Source: Mesorhizobium koreense (lineage in GTDB: Bacteria; Pseudomonadota; Alphaproteobacteria; Rhizobiales; Rhizobiaceae). From it: a stretch of DNA of 64,000 nucleotides. The notes beneath the pieces are model-generated. The model did no database searches and was not told where the DNA came from. It was given only the letters and a program-made list of their open reading frames with translations. Below, one piece after another: positions 44,722 through 53,297 of this stretch. The stretch is taken from positions 1,364,001 to 1,428,000 of the forward strand of contig NZ_CP134228.1 of NCBI RefSeq assembly GCF_031656215.1. Direction: 5' to 3'. Position numbers and translations under genes: made by a program. Position 1 is the stretch's first letter; the number at the start of each line of letters is the position of its first letter.

Positions 44722-45738
44722 TCAGTCGAACAGGTGACAGGCCACCTCGCTGCCGGCTGCGGCCGCGCGCAGTACGGGTTCCTCTTTCCGGCAGCGATCG
44801 AACGCCATCGGACAGCGCGTGTGGAAACGGCAGCCGGATGGCGGGTCGATCGGGTTGGGGACGCTGCCTTCGAGCTGGATGCGCTGACGACGGCGGCCGC
44901 CCATAACAGGAGCCGCCGCCATCAGCGCCTTGGCATAAGGGTGCTGCGGATGATCCAGGACCTGGTCGGTCGAGCCGATCTCGGCGATGCGGCCGAGATA
45001 CATGATCGCCACGCGATTGCAGATGTGCCGCATGGTCGAGAGATCGTGCGATATATAGAGGATCGCCATTTTCATCTCGCGCGAGAAGTGCTTGAGCAAA
45101 TTGAGGATGCCCGCCCGGATCGAGACATCAAGCATGGAGACCGGCTCGTCGGCGACGAGGAATTCGGGTTCCACCGATATTGCGCGCGCAATCGCGATAC
45201 GCTGGAGCTGACCGCCGGAAAGCTGGTGGGGATAGCGGTCGAGATAGGCCTCTACCGGTGCAAGGCCGGCCCGCTCCATCGCACGGACAACGCGCGCGCG
45301 CCGCGCCTCCGCCGGTTCGCGGAAATGGATGGAGATCGGTTCACCAACGCTCTGGGCAACGGTAAAGCGGGGGTTGAGGGATTCGTACGGGTTCTGGAAG
45401 ACGATCTGCGCGCGACGCCGGAAGGCCTTCATGCTCTTCGCGCTGGGCGATGCGGCAAGGTCGCTGCCGTCGAACAGGATCTCGCCGCCGGACGGCTTGT
45501 GCAACTGCAGCACCGTCATGCCCGTCGTCGACTTGCCGCAGCCGCTTTCGCCTGCGAGGCCGAGCACTTCTCCGCGGCGCAAGGTGAAGCTCACGCCGTC
45601 CACCGCATGCAGGTAGCGCCGTTCGCCGCGTCGGGACGGGTCCTTGGAGCGCCCGCTGACCGGGTACCATTTCCGCAGGCCACGAACCTCGATAATCACC
45701 TGTCCGGCCGGCTCTGGTTCGTTAAGGGCTATGTTCAT
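44722..45738 (-). CDS. Dipeptide/oligopeptide-type ABC transporter ATPase (DppF-like)
   Basis: A 338-residue ATPase with Walker [10 protein letters not shown], signature LSGGQLQRIA and Walker B FLVADEPVSMLD, the last with Ser-Met where Thr-Ala or Ser-Ala is usual. The C-terminal oligo_HPY motif reads SGCRFHTRCPMAFDRC. It starts five bases after the lyase 3 stop and is followed 26 bases later by lyase 2. Together with the DppD-like ATPase it should energise the permeases encoded downstream. Confidence 0.93.
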   Translation of the reverse strand: MNIALNEPEPAGQVIIEVRGLRKWYPVSGRSKDPSRRGERRYLHAVDGVSFTLRRGEVLGLAGESGCGKSTTGMTVLQLHKPSGGEILFDGSDLAASPSAKSMKAFRRRAQIVFQNPYESLNPRFTVAQSVGEPISIHFREPAEARRARVVRAMERAGLAPVEAYLDRYPHQLSGGQLQRIAIARAISVEPEFLVADEPVSMLDVSIRAGILNLLKHFSREMKMAILYISHDLSTMRHICNRVAIMYLGRIAEIGSTDQVLDHPQHPYAKALMAAAPVMGGRRRQRIQLEGSVPNPIDPPSGCRFHTRCPMAFDRCRKEEPVLRAAAAGSEVACHLFD

Positions 45739-45743
45739 TGCGT

Positions 45744-46685
45744 TCAGGGCCGGAAACCGATCGAGCCTTCGTATTTTCGGCGAAGGTCGTCCTTGGGGAG
45801 GAACTCCTGTTCGAGCTTCCAGATGTCGGGGAAGCCGACGAAAGCATGCATGTCCGTCACCGGGTGGTCCGCCTGCTCGCGCTTGATGCGTTCGTCCAGC
45901 GCCTGGTCCTGGCGCGCGAATTCATGCAGGTAGTCCCACATACCGCGCGCGGCGGCGCGCATCGCGCCGCCCGGATTGGCGACCAGGAAGACGCCCAGCC
46001 CGTTCAGGTCGGCCAAGGTCAGGTTGGGCGAGACACCCGTACGGTTGAAAAGCAGGGGTGCACTGACTTCCTTCGCGACCCGCTCAAGTTCTTCCCGGGA
46101 GGTCACGCCTTCGGGGAAGAAAACATCGACGCCGGCGTCCATATAGGCCTTGCCGCGCCGGATAGTGTCCTCGATCGACCCGCCGGCGACGCCGCGGGCG
46201 TCGCAGCGCGCCACCAGCACGACATCCTTGTCGAGGCTGTCGCGGGTGCGCACAGCTGCGCGGTACTTGCCGACCGCTTCGTCCATCGTGATGATCTGCT
46301 TGCCGGAAACATGACCGCAGCGCTTCGGCGCGACCTGATCCTCGATGAACATAGCCGCGGCGCCGCATTTTATGAGCTGTTCGACGGTGCGCATCGCGTT
46401 GATGGCGTTGCCGTAGCCGGTATCGGCGTCGGCGAGCACGGGGATGTTCACCGCATCGCAGATGTAGCCGGTCAACTGAGCGACCTCGGTGAGGGTGGTG
46501 AGGCCCACGTCCGGCTTGCCGATCAGGGTCGCCGAAAGGCTGTACCCGGATACGCCGACGGTTTCGAATCCGGCTTTTTCCGCGATCTGTGCCGACTGTG
46601 CATTGAAGACGCCCGGCTGAACGAACGTGCGCCCACTTTTCAGCATGTCGCGGAATCGGCGTGACATGCCCTTCCATCCCGCCAT
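45744..46685 (-). CDS. Isocitrate lyase/PEP mutase-family lyase 3
   Basis: A 313-residue ICL/PEPM-superfamily protein, first gene of the minus-strand operon. It shows DADTGYGN and EDQVAPKRCGHVSGKQII with the complete KRCGH signature, and a C-terminal FPDIWKLEQEFLPKDDLRRKYEGS tail related to that of lyase 2. ATG 46685 is chosen because GGGAGG lies just upstream; the frame to 46769 runs into the promoter region. The GntR-type operator candidates lie 54 to 145 bases upstream. The reaction is probably retro-aldol cleavage of a 2-substituted isocitrate-like acid, by family. Confidence 0.88.
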   Translation of the reverse strand: MAGWKGMSRRFRDMLKSGRTFVQPGVFNAQSAQIAEKAGFETVGVSGYSLSATLIGKPDVGLTTLTEVAQLTGYICDAVNIPVLADADTGYGNAINAMRTVEQLIKCGAAAMFIEDQVAPKRCGHVSGKQIITMDEAVGKYRAAVRTRDSLDKDVVLVARCDARGVAGGSIEDTIRRGKAYMDAGVDVFFPEGVTSREELERVAKEVSAPLLFNRTGVSPNLTLADLNGLGVFLVANPGGAMRAAARGMWDYLHEFARQDQALDERIKREQADHPVTDMHAFVGFPDIWKLEQEFLPKDDLRRKYEGSIGFRP

Positions 46686-46738
46686 CGTTTTCCTCCCAAT
46701 GGCTGTCTGAGGTTCAACGTTGCGCACCGCTCCCAGAT

Positions 46739-46829
46739 TGTCAACACTTTTGAAAAAAAGGCTAGGCAATATAACCTACAAGGGCATTTTCCTGCATCGA
46801 TCCGAGATATTCCACGAAAAGTGTTGACA
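46739..46829. promoter_or_regulatory. Paired palindromic sites in the divergent promoter region (candidate GntR operators)
   Basis: TGTCAACA (46739-46746) and TGTTGACA (46822-46829) are two copies of the same site in opposite orientation. Both extend to AAAAGTGTTGACA when read toward their centre-facing strand. Each is a small TGT-N2-ACA palindrome, the kind bound by FadR/GntR-type dimers. Their centres are 83 bases apart, about eight helical turns. The right copy contains a TTGACA that could be the -35 element of gntR, with TAGGCT (46846-46851) as a weak -10. Confidence 0.55.
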
Positions 46830-46861
46830 CATTTTGGCCGTATATTAGGCTTGAGGTTGCG

Positions 46862-47662
46862 ATGGAGGATTGCGTGAAAAGCGAAAAGCCCGCGGTGGAC
46901 GCGACAGGACCAGAGACGGAGGCGCCCACACGCCGTGAGGGCGAGCAAGTCCAGCGGCTTTTCGACGCCATTATCGACAAGTTGCTGACCGGCGAACTCG
47001 TTCCCGGGCAAAAACTGTCAGAGCCTGAATTGGCCCGATACTACGGTGTTAGCCGTGGTCCGGTGCGCGAAGCGATACGTCGTCTGGAAGAGCGGGATTT
47101 GGTCCAGCGCTCACCCAATGCCGGCGCGCGCATCGTCACGCACTCACCAAAGGAGATTCTCGACACCCACGTCATCCGTGCATCGCTCGAAAGCCTTGCG
47201 GCGCGCTTGGCGGCGGAGAACATGACCAATGAGGAGATAGTTGGCCTGCGGCATGCGTTCGAAGAGGAGGTCGCCCGTGGGCACACTGTTGCCTACACCC
47301 ACGACTTCCACATGACCATCGTGCGGGGAACGCACAACTCCCGGCTGATACGCCTGGTCAATGTCGACTATTTCCGATTGTTCAAGATTTGGAGACGCCA
47401 CTACAAATGGATGCAGTTTGGCGGGTCCGCTTCGTGGGAGGATCATCGCCGGGTACTCGAAGCCATCGAACATCGGGATGGCGAATGCGCCGAGTTGCTG
47501 ATGAGGCGCCACATCATGCGCCTCCGCGCCGAAAGCGAACAACGCCTGTTGGCCTTCCAGGCAACTGATATTGACCGGCGGGGCGTCACCCCCTTCGTCG
47601 GGCAAGGACAAGCAGCCAGCGAGGAAACATTGACCCATGCGGACGGAACGAACCTTCTTTGA
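46862..47662 (+). CDS. GntR-family (FadR/FCD type) transcriptional regulator
   Basis: The 266-residue regulator has an N-terminal winged helix (LSEPELARYYGVSRGPVREAIRRLEERDLVQRSPNAGARIV) and a C-terminal FCD helical ligand domain with likely metal-binding His residues (HDFHMTIVRGTHN, and the later SWEDHRRVLEAIEHRD). Either ATG 46862 or GTG 46874 is the start; the GTG has GGAGG five bases upstream. The aconitase-type gene begins 26 bases before this gene ends, so the two are translationally coupled. It very probably controls both arms of the divergent cluster in response to a carboxylate ligand. Confidence 0.92.
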   Translation: MEDCVKSEKPAVDATGPETEAPTRREGEQVQRLFDAIIDKLLTGELVPGQKLSEPELARYYGVSRGPVREAIRRLEERDLVQRSPNAGARIVTHSPKEILDTHVIRASLESLAARLAAENMTNEEIVGLRHAFEEEVARGHTVAYTHDFHMTIVRGTHNSRLIRLVNVDYFRLFKIWRRHYKWMQFGGSASWEDHRRVLEAIEHRDGECAELLMRRHIMRLRAESEQRLLAFQATDIDRRGVTPFVGQGQAASEETLTHADGTNLL

Positions 47663-49052
47663 AAAGGTATGGAATTCGCATGCCATCGCCGATCTCGGGG
47701 ATCAGACGTCACTTCTGCAGATCGACCGCCTGTTCCTGCACGAACTGAGCGGCAGCGCGGCGCTCAAATCCCTTGAAGACGAGGGCAGGCGCGTCGCCTC
47801 CCCGGACCAGGTATTTTCCGTCATCGACCATGCCATCAGCGTGCGGCCGGGCCGCGGGCCGGAAGATTCCGAGCGCGTCGGCGGCATCGAGGCGATCCGC
47901 ACGTCACGGACCCTGTCCAAGGCGCTCAACCTGACCTTCTTCGACGTGGGCGACCCCCGACAGGGTATCGTTCACGTCATCTCGCCGGAACTCGGCGTGG
48001 CGTTGCCGGGCCTCACCCTCGTCTGCGGCGACAGCCATACCTGCACCGTCGGCGGCATCGGCGCGCTCGCCTGGGGAATCGGCTCAACCGAGGCCAAGCA
48101 CGTGCTTGCCACCCAGACACTGCCGCAGCGCCGCCCCGATACGATGCGCATCCGCTTTGAGGGGAGCATTCCGCTCGGCGTCTATCCGAAAGACCTGATC
48201 CTGCACCTGATCGGCACGATCGGCGCCAATGGCGGCATCGGCTATGCGGTCGAATTCGCCGGGTCCGCCATCCGCTCCATGCCGATCGAAGGCAGGCTCA
48301 CCATCTGCAACATGGCGATCGAATTCTCGGCGAAATATGGATTCGTGCCTCCCGACGACGTGACTTACGCATATCTTGCCGGACGTGAATTCGCGCCGAG
48401 CGGCGCCGATTGGGACCGGGCGCTCGCCTATTGGCGCATGCTTGCGACGGACGATGGCGCGGATTTCGACAAGGAGGTCGTGATCGACTGCACCGAGATA
48501 CGCCCGCAGGTGACATGGGGCACCAGCCCGCAGCAGGTCGCTGCGATCGACGGGCGCGTTCCGGATCCTTCGGCCATCGAGGACAGCGGCATGCGCGAAC
48601 TGACGGAAAACGCCTTGCGCTATATCGGCCTTGCGCCGGGTACACCGCTCGAAGGCATTCCACTCCAGGCGGCCTATATCGGTTCCTGCACCAATGCGAG
48701 GTTATCCGATCTCCGCGAGGCGGCCGCTGTTTTGCAAGGCCGCAAGGTACCGGAGGGATTCCCGGCATACTGCACACCCGGATCAGGGCAGGTGAAGGCG
48801 CAGGCCGAGGCCGAGGGCATCGATCGGATATTCCGCGACGCCGGTTTCGAATGGCAGGAATCGGGCTGCGCCTATTGCGGCGGAGGCGGAGCCGACCGGC
48901 TCGCCGGAAAGCGGGTGATCTCCACCACAAACCGCAATTTCGAGGGCCGCCAGGGACCGAAAACCGCAACCCACCTGGCAAGCCCCGCGACAGTGGCAGC
49001 CTCCGCGCTTTCCGGCTGCATCGCGGATCCACGGAAACTCCTGGTGCATTGA
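47637..49052 (+). CDS. Aconitase/isopropylmalate isomerase large subunit 1 (LeuC-like)
   Basis: The 471-residue protein is a large subunit of the aconitase superfamily. It has LVCGDSHTCTVGG, the iron-sulfur Cys in YIGSCTNARLSDL, and the CxxC pair in SGCAYCGGGGADRL, so a [4Fe-4S] cluster can form. STTNRNFEGRQG is the usual substrate-loop block. Compared with true LeuC it has the same architecture, but context points to a catabolic hydro-lyase or isomerase rather than leucine synthesis. Its partner small subunit starts 13 bases downstream. Large subunit 2 in the same operon shares long identical blocks with it (for example MAIEFSAKYGFVPPDDVT). Confidence 0.9.
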   Translation: MRTERTFFEKVWNSHAIADLGDQTSLLQIDRLFLHELSGSAALKSLEDEGRRVASPDQVFSVIDHAISVRPGRGPEDSERVGGIEAIRTSRTLSKALNLTFFDVGDPRQGIVHVISPELGVALPGLTLVCGDSHTCTVGGIGALAWGIGSTEAKHVLATQTLPQRRPDTMRIRFEGSIPLGVYPKDLILHLIGTIGANGGIGYAVEFAGSAIRSMPIEGRLTICNMAIEFSAKYGFVPPDDVTYAYLAGREFAPSGADWDRALAYWRMLATDDGADFDKEVVIDCTEIRPQVTWGTSPQQVAAIDGRVPDPSAIEDSGMRELTENALRYIGLAPGTPLEGIPLQAAYIGSCTNARLSDLREAAAVLQGRKVPEGFPAYCTPGSGQVKAQAEAEGIDRIFRDAGFEWQESGCAYCGGGGADRLAGKRVISTTNRNFEGRQGPKTATHLASPATVAASALSGCIADPRKLLVH

Positions 49053-49065
49053 GGCAACGACGACG

Positions 49066-49710
49066 ATGGAATCCTTCACAAGCATCACCGGCACCGCCGT
49101 TCCCTTCATGCGCATCAATATCGACACGGACCAGATAACGCCCGGTCCGGAGATCCTGCGCGGCCGTGCGGACGGCTACCGGTCGAGCCTGTTCGCGCGC
49201 TGGCGCTATCTCGACATGGACAAGCGTACTCCCGATCCAGATTTCATCCTCAACCGGGAGCCGTGGAAACATGCGGCGATCCTGCTCGCCGACCGCAATT
49301 TCGGCTGCGGGTCCTCGCGGGAATCGGCGCCGCAGGCGCTTCGCGCTTTCGGGTTCCGTTCAGTGATCGCCCCGTCCTTCGGCGGCATATTCTTCAGCAA
49401 CAGCTTCCGGAATGGATTGCTGCCTGTCGAACTTCCCATTGAAGATGTCCGCCACCTGGCGGACCAGGTGGAGGCGTCCGGCGGCAAGGCCAGGCTCACG
49501 GTCGATCTCGAAGCGCAGAAGGTGACCGGCCCCGACCGCGAGACTTACGTTTTCCGCGCTCCAAGCGTGCTGCGCGAAATGCTGCTCGCCGGCGTCGATG
49601 AAATCGACCTGACACTGAGCCGGGCCGCCGAAATCGCCGCATTCCGCAATCAGGATCAAGCGGAACGGCCTTGGGCCTACAGGCCGCGACGCGCGGGTCA
49701 AGCCCACTGA
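49066..49710 (+). CDS. Aconitase/isopropylmalate isomerase small subunit 1 (LeuD-like)
   Basis: A 214-residue swivelling-domain subunit with MRINIDTDQITP, ADRNFGCGSSRESAPQAL, FGFRSVIAPSFGGIFFSNSFRNGLLPV and WAYRPR. The DRNFGCGSSRE block carries the Ser/Arg substrate-binding residues. A segment of about 15 residues between ILRGRAD and FILNREP is longer than in the third small subunit. It should pair with large subunit 1, 13 bases upstream. The reaction of the pair, moving or adding a hydroxyl on a tricarboxylate-like acid, is inferred from the family. Confidence 0.9.
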   Translation: MESFTSITGTAVPFMRINIDTDQITPGPEILRGRADGYRSSLFARWRYLDMDKRTPDPDFILNREPWKHAAILLADRNFGCGSSRESAPQALRAFGFRSVIAPSFGGIFFSNSFRNGLLPVELPIEDVRHLADQVEASGGKARLTVDLEAQKVTGPDRETYVFRAPSVLREMLLAGVDEIDLTLSRAAEIAAFRNQDQAERPWAYRPRRAGQAH

Positions 49711-49734
49711 TCAAATTCGCCGGGAGGTATGGAT

Positions 49735-51150
49735 ATGGCAAAGGGACGCACGTTTTTCGAGAAGGTTTGGGACGACCACGTCATCGCGGACCTGGGCGAG
49801 AACACTTTCCTTCTGCAGATCGACCGGTTGTTCCTGCATGAAATGAGCGGCAGCGTCGCGATGCGCCAGTTGGAGGCTTCCGGCCGACGCCCGGCCAGCC
49901 CGAGCCAGGTCTTCACCGTGATCGACCATGTGATCGACTCCGCACCAGGCCGCGGCCCGAGCGATTCCCATCTTCCAGCCGGAACGGAGATGATCAAGGC
50001 GGCGAGGCGGGGCTCGCACGAATACGGCTTCACCTTCTTCGATGTCGGGGATCGGCGGCAAGGCATTGTCCATGTCGTTTCGCCGGAACTGGCTATCGCC
50101 CTGCCAGGACTGACGCTGGTCTGCGGCGACAGCCACACCTGTACGGTCGGCGGCGTCGGCGCGCTCGCCTGGGGCATTGGCTCGACGGAGGGCGAGCATG
50201 TGCTGGCGACGCAGACCCTCGCCCAGGTCAAGCCGAAGACGATGCGCATCAACTTCAACGGGAAGCTGCCACCCAACGTCTATGCCAAGGACATGATCCT
50301 GCACCTGATCGGCGAGATCGGCGCCAATGGCGGTATCGGCTATGCGGTCGAATTCGCCGGCGAGGCGATCCGCGACTTACCGGTCGAGGGTCGACTGACG
50401 ATTTGCAATATGGCGATCGAATTCTCCGCCAAATATGGTTTCGTGCCGCCGGACGACGTTACGATCGATTTCCTCAAGGACCGGGAATTCGCTCCGAAAG
50501 GTGCAGCCTGGGACGAGGCCGAGGCCTATTGGCGGACACTGCCATCGGATCTGGATGCGGTGTTCGACAGGGAAGTCGATATCGACTGCAGCCGGATAAG
50601 ACCGCAGGTGACCTGGGGCACGAGCCCGCAGCAGGTCGTATCGATCGACGGCCGTATACCCGATCCGTCCGGCATTGAAGATCCCGGCACGCGCAAGCTG
50701 GTGGAGTCGGCACTCCAATATGTCCAGCTTACGCCGGGCTCGCCCATAAAGGGGGTCAGGATCGACACCGCCTATATCGGCTCTTGCACTAATGCCAGGT
50801 TGTCCGATCTGCGCATCGCCGCAGCCATCCTCAAGGGGCGCAAAGTGGCCACGGGCATCGAGGCGATCTGTGTTCCAGGCTCGACGAGCGTGCGGGCGCA
50901 GGCGGAAGCCGAGGGGCTGGATACGATATTCCGCGAAGCGGGTTTCGAGTGGCACGAGAGCGGCTGCGCCATGTGCGGGCATATGGGCAATGACCGACTG
51001 CTCGACCGACGGGTGATCAGCACCACGAACCGCAATTTCGAGGGCAGACAGGGACCGCGTACCCGCACCCATCTCGCGAGCCCCGCTACCGTCGCTGCGT
51101 CGGCGCTGATGGGCGTCATTGCCGACGTGTCTACGATCGAAAAAGGCTGA
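49735..51150 (+). CDS. Aconitase/isopropylmalate isomerase large subunit 2 (LeuC-like)
   Basis: A 471-residue paralogue of large subunit 1 in the same orientation, with LVCGDSHTCTVGGVG, YIGSCTNARLSDLR and SGCAMCGHMGNDRL. The three cluster Cys residues are present. ATG 49735 has GGGAGG seven bases upstream; the in-frame ATG 49729 is too close to it. It is 24 bases after small subunit 1. Blocks conserved with subunit 1 are long enough to suggest a recent tandem duplication of a large-small pair followed by divergence around the active-site loop (GCAYCGGGGAD against GCAMCGHMGND). Confidence 0.9.
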   Translation: MAKGRTFFEKVWDDHVIADLGENTFLLQIDRLFLHEMSGSVAMRQLEASGRRPASPSQVFTVIDHVIDSAPGRGPSDSHLPAGTEMIKAARRGSHEYGFTFFDVGDRRQGIVHVVSPELAIALPGLTLVCGDSHTCTVGGVGALAWGIGSTEGEHVLATQTLAQVKPKTMRINFNGKLPPNVYAKDMILHLIGEIGANGGIGYAVEFAGEAIRDLPVEGRLTICNMAIEFSAKYGFVPPDDVTIDFLKDREFAPKGAAWDEAEAYWRTLPSDLDAVFDREVDIDCSRIRPQVTWGTSPQQVVSIDGRIPDPSGIEDPGTRKLVESALQYVQLTPGSPIKGVRIDTAYIGSCTNARLSDLRIAAAILKGRKVATGIEAICVPGSTSVRAQAEAEGLDTIFREAGFEWHESGCAMCGHMGNDRLLDRRVISTTNRNFEGRQGPRTRTHLASPATVAASALMGVIADVSTIEKG

Positions 51151-51157
51151 GCAGGTC

Positions 51158-51841
51158 GTGGAACAGTTCGTCCGCGTCACCGGAATTGCGGCGCCGCTGC
51201 TTCGCATCAATATCGATACGGACCAGATCATCCCGGGATCGGAGATCATGCGTTCCGTCGACGAGAGCTACGAGCGATGGGGATCAGGGCTTTTCGCGCA
51301 TTGGCGTTACATCGAGGATCGCAAGTCGAACCCGGATTTCATTCTGAACCGGCCACCGTTCGACAGGGCGCAAATTCTTCTCGCCGATCGAAATTTCGGC
51401 TGCGGCTCTTCCCGCGAACCGGCTCCAAAGGCGTTGCGCGGCTTCGGCTTCCGTGCGGTGCTCGCGCCTTCCTTCGGAGGCATCTTCTACAATAATTGCT
51501 TCAGGAACGGCCTGCTGCCGGTGGAACTGCCGATCGGCAATGTGCTCGGAATATCCGAGGAGGTTGAAGCGGATCCGGCCGGAAGGCTTGTGACGGTCGA
51601 TCTGGAAGGTGAGTTCGTCGAGAGCCCGCGAGGCAGCCGGTTCGGGTTTCGCACGCCGAAGCTGCTGAGGCGCATGATGCTGGAAGGGCTCGACGAGATC
51701 GAACTGACCTTGAACCAGACGCCGGAAATCTCCGCCTTTCGGCAAAGGGATCGGAGGAGGCGCCCCTGGGCCTACCCGCCTATTTCCCAGACTTCCCAAG
51801 GCTCGGTCACTCTGGAGGGTTCACGGTGGAACAATTCATAA
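51158..51841 (+). CDS. Aconitase/isopropylmalate isomerase small subunit 2 (LeuD-like)
   Basis: A 227-residue LeuD-like subunit: LLRINIDTDQIIPGSEIM, ADRNFGCGSSREPAPKAL, FGFRAVLAPSFGGIFYNNCFRNGLLPVELPI. It shares the longer loop of small subunit 1 (SYERWGSGLFAHWRYIEDRK) and has a short extra C-terminal tail that overlaps the next gene by 16 bases. The start is GTG 51158, eight bases after the stop of large subunit 2; the frame further upstream lies inside that gene. It presumably pairs with large subunit 2. Confidence 0.88.
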   Translation: MEQFVRVTGIAAPLLRINIDTDQIIPGSEIMRSVDESYERWGSGLFAHWRYIEDRKSNPDFILNRPPFDRAQILLADRNFGCGSSREPAPKALRGFGFRAVLAPSFGGIFYNNCFRNGLLPVELPIGNVLGISEEVEADPAGRLVTVDLEGEFVESPRGSRFGFRTPKLLRRMMLEGLDEIELTLNQTPEISAFRQRDRRRRPWAYPPISQTSQGSVTLEGSRWNNS

Positions 51842-52434
51842 GGGTCAAGGGCATCGCAGCGCCGTTGATGCGCATCAATATCGACACCGATCAAATTATT
51901 CCGGCGCGTTTTCTGGTGCGCACCAGCAAGGAAGGGATCGGCGAGGGCCTGTTTGCCGATTGGCGGAAGTCCGCTGATTTCATCCTCAACAGGCAGCCCT
52001 TCGAGGGGGCAGTGGTCATCCTGGCCGATCGCAATTTCGGATGCGGGTCGTCGCGTGAAGCGGCGCCACAGGCCTTGCGGGACAGGGGCTTTCGCGCAGT
52101 GATCGCGCCTTCTTTCGGCGGGATCTTCTACAACAATTGCTTCCGCAACGGCATTGTCCCGGTTGAAATGCCCATCGAAAACGTCCGCCAGATCGCAGGC
52201 GAGATGGAGGCAAGCGGCGGCAGGAGTGAGGTCACGGTCGATCTGGAGGCCCTGAGGGTCAGTACGGCCGGCGGCTTGTCCTTCGATTTCATCGTCCCGA
52301 GCATGATGCGCGAGATGATGCTGGCCGGCAAAGATGAGATTGAAATGACGCTGGAGAAAGGCGAGCGGATCCACGCCTTCCGATTGACCGACAAGGCGAG
52401 GCGGCCCTGGGCTTATGCATTGGCGCCGGGTTAA
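51826..52434 (+). CDS. Aconitase/isopropylmalate isomerase small subunit 3 (LeuD-like, compact form)
   Basis: A 202-residue small subunit starting at GTG 51826 with GGAGGG six bases upstream. It has MRINIDTDQIIPARFLVRT, ADRNFGCGSSREAAPQAL and IAPSFGGIFYNNCFRNGIVPVEMPI. Its DQIIPARFL and short loop resemble classical LeuD more than small subunits 1 and 2 do. There is no third large subunit, so it would have to share a large subunit with one of the other small subunits and might change substrate range. It is the last gene of the operon. No clear terminator follows. Confidence 0.88.
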   Translation: MEQFIRVKGIAAPLMRINIDTDQIIPARFLVRTSKEGIGEGLFADWRKSADFILNRQPFEGAVVILADRNFGCGSSREAAPQALRDRGFRAVIAPSFGGIFYNNCFRNGIVPVEMPIENVRQIAGEMEASGGRSEVTVDLEALRVSTAGGLSFDFIVPSMMREMMLAGKDEIEMTLEKGERIHAFRLTDKARRPWAYALAPG

Positions 52435-52617
52435 TTCTTCAACGAAATTCGTGCAACAACGTAAGACCCACCTGAGGATGCATCGCAACAGGTCGCGATG
52501 GGCTTGCCCAATGACCAGGGTCTTGCCAGCGTGAAACCGGTCACATTCCCGATGTCATTGATCCTGTAGACCAGCACCGCCAATCCAGGGCTATAGGTTG
52601 CTAGGGAGGGATGGATC

Positions 52618-52920
52618 ATGCGCGTAAGGATGGGACCGGCAAAGCGCGAAGGAAACCATCGGCTGATTTTCGACCAGGAACTTAGCGGGGAAGAGCTGAT
52701 TTCTCGTTCCAACGCGGAAGTGGCGATCTCGATCACTGCCGATCCGCTTCACAGAAAATCAGGCTATCGCGACAACTCGCGCTATTGCTACGAAATCATC
52801 CTCTCGGCCACGGAAGTCGCCCAGTTGATGAAACGGGTAACCGTCCGAGGCGATCGGTCAAACGAAAACGCCTGCTGCGCTGGAGATACGGCAGCGAATG
52901 CTCGTTCAGCACCGCTGTGA
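52618..52920 (+). CDS. Small hypothetical protein
   Basis: A 100-residue frame starting at ATG 52618 with GGAGGG about seven bases upstream, a good ribosome-binding site. The sequence contains RYCYEIILSATEVAQLMKRV, which looks like folded-protein sequence, but I recognise no domain or homologue. The last ~20 residues look less protein-like. An overlapping minus-strand frame (52431-52736) is possible but lacks a ribosome-binding site. It stands apart from the aconitase operon by 183 bases with no visible promoter. Confidence 0.45.
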   Translation: MRVRMGPAKREGNHRLIFDQELSGEELISRSNAEVAISITADPLHRKSGYRDNSRYCYEIILSATEVAQLMKRVTVRGDRSNENACCAGDTAANARSAPL

Positions 52921-53297
52921 CGTGGTTGCAAGCCTCAAAATGCCAGATGCATGCCGTTGGACTCAGGAACGATCAGCGGGGACGGGTGGAGCGGTTCCTG
53001 GCGATCGCGAGCGCCACGCATGATCCGTCCAGCATGGCCGCGGCTGTTATCGGATAGAGATGGAGGCGTTGAATTGCCTGCTCTCGTCGATGCGGACCTC
53101 CTCCCGGCAAATGTCGCCAAATTCGTTCCCGCCTCGATCTTGACGGTTCATCTCGCCATCATTGCTCCGAACAAAATGATGGTGACGCGCTGACAAGAAA
53201 TCGCACGCCTTCGAGATCGGCGACAGCGTCGCGTTGACTGACAAGGCGGCACAAACCATTATCCAGCACAACAACTGGTCAGATCGCGTGAGATCTC
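52921..53297. other. Intergenic stretch without a supported gene
   Basis: This 377-base stretch between the small hypothetical gene and the Crp/Fnr gene has several short frames, none with both a start and a ribosome-binding site. A frame around 53194-53340 reads HAFEIGDSVALTDKAAQTII, which has the look of a small basic SH3-like protein, but it is cut off by a TGA just upstream and has no start codon. It may be the remains of a small gene. No repeats or RNA genes were recognised. Confidence 0.4.

Noticed and set aside
46841-46846. TATATT as the -10 box for gntR
   Set aside because: It is only 11 bases from the TTGACA at 46824-46829, too close for a sigma-70 promoter; TAGGCT at 46846 has better spacing though a weaker match.
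52431-52736. Minus-strand 101-residue frame overlapping the small hypothetical gene
   Set aside because: No ribosome-binding site and no recognisable homology; the plus-strand frame has a good GGAGGG site.
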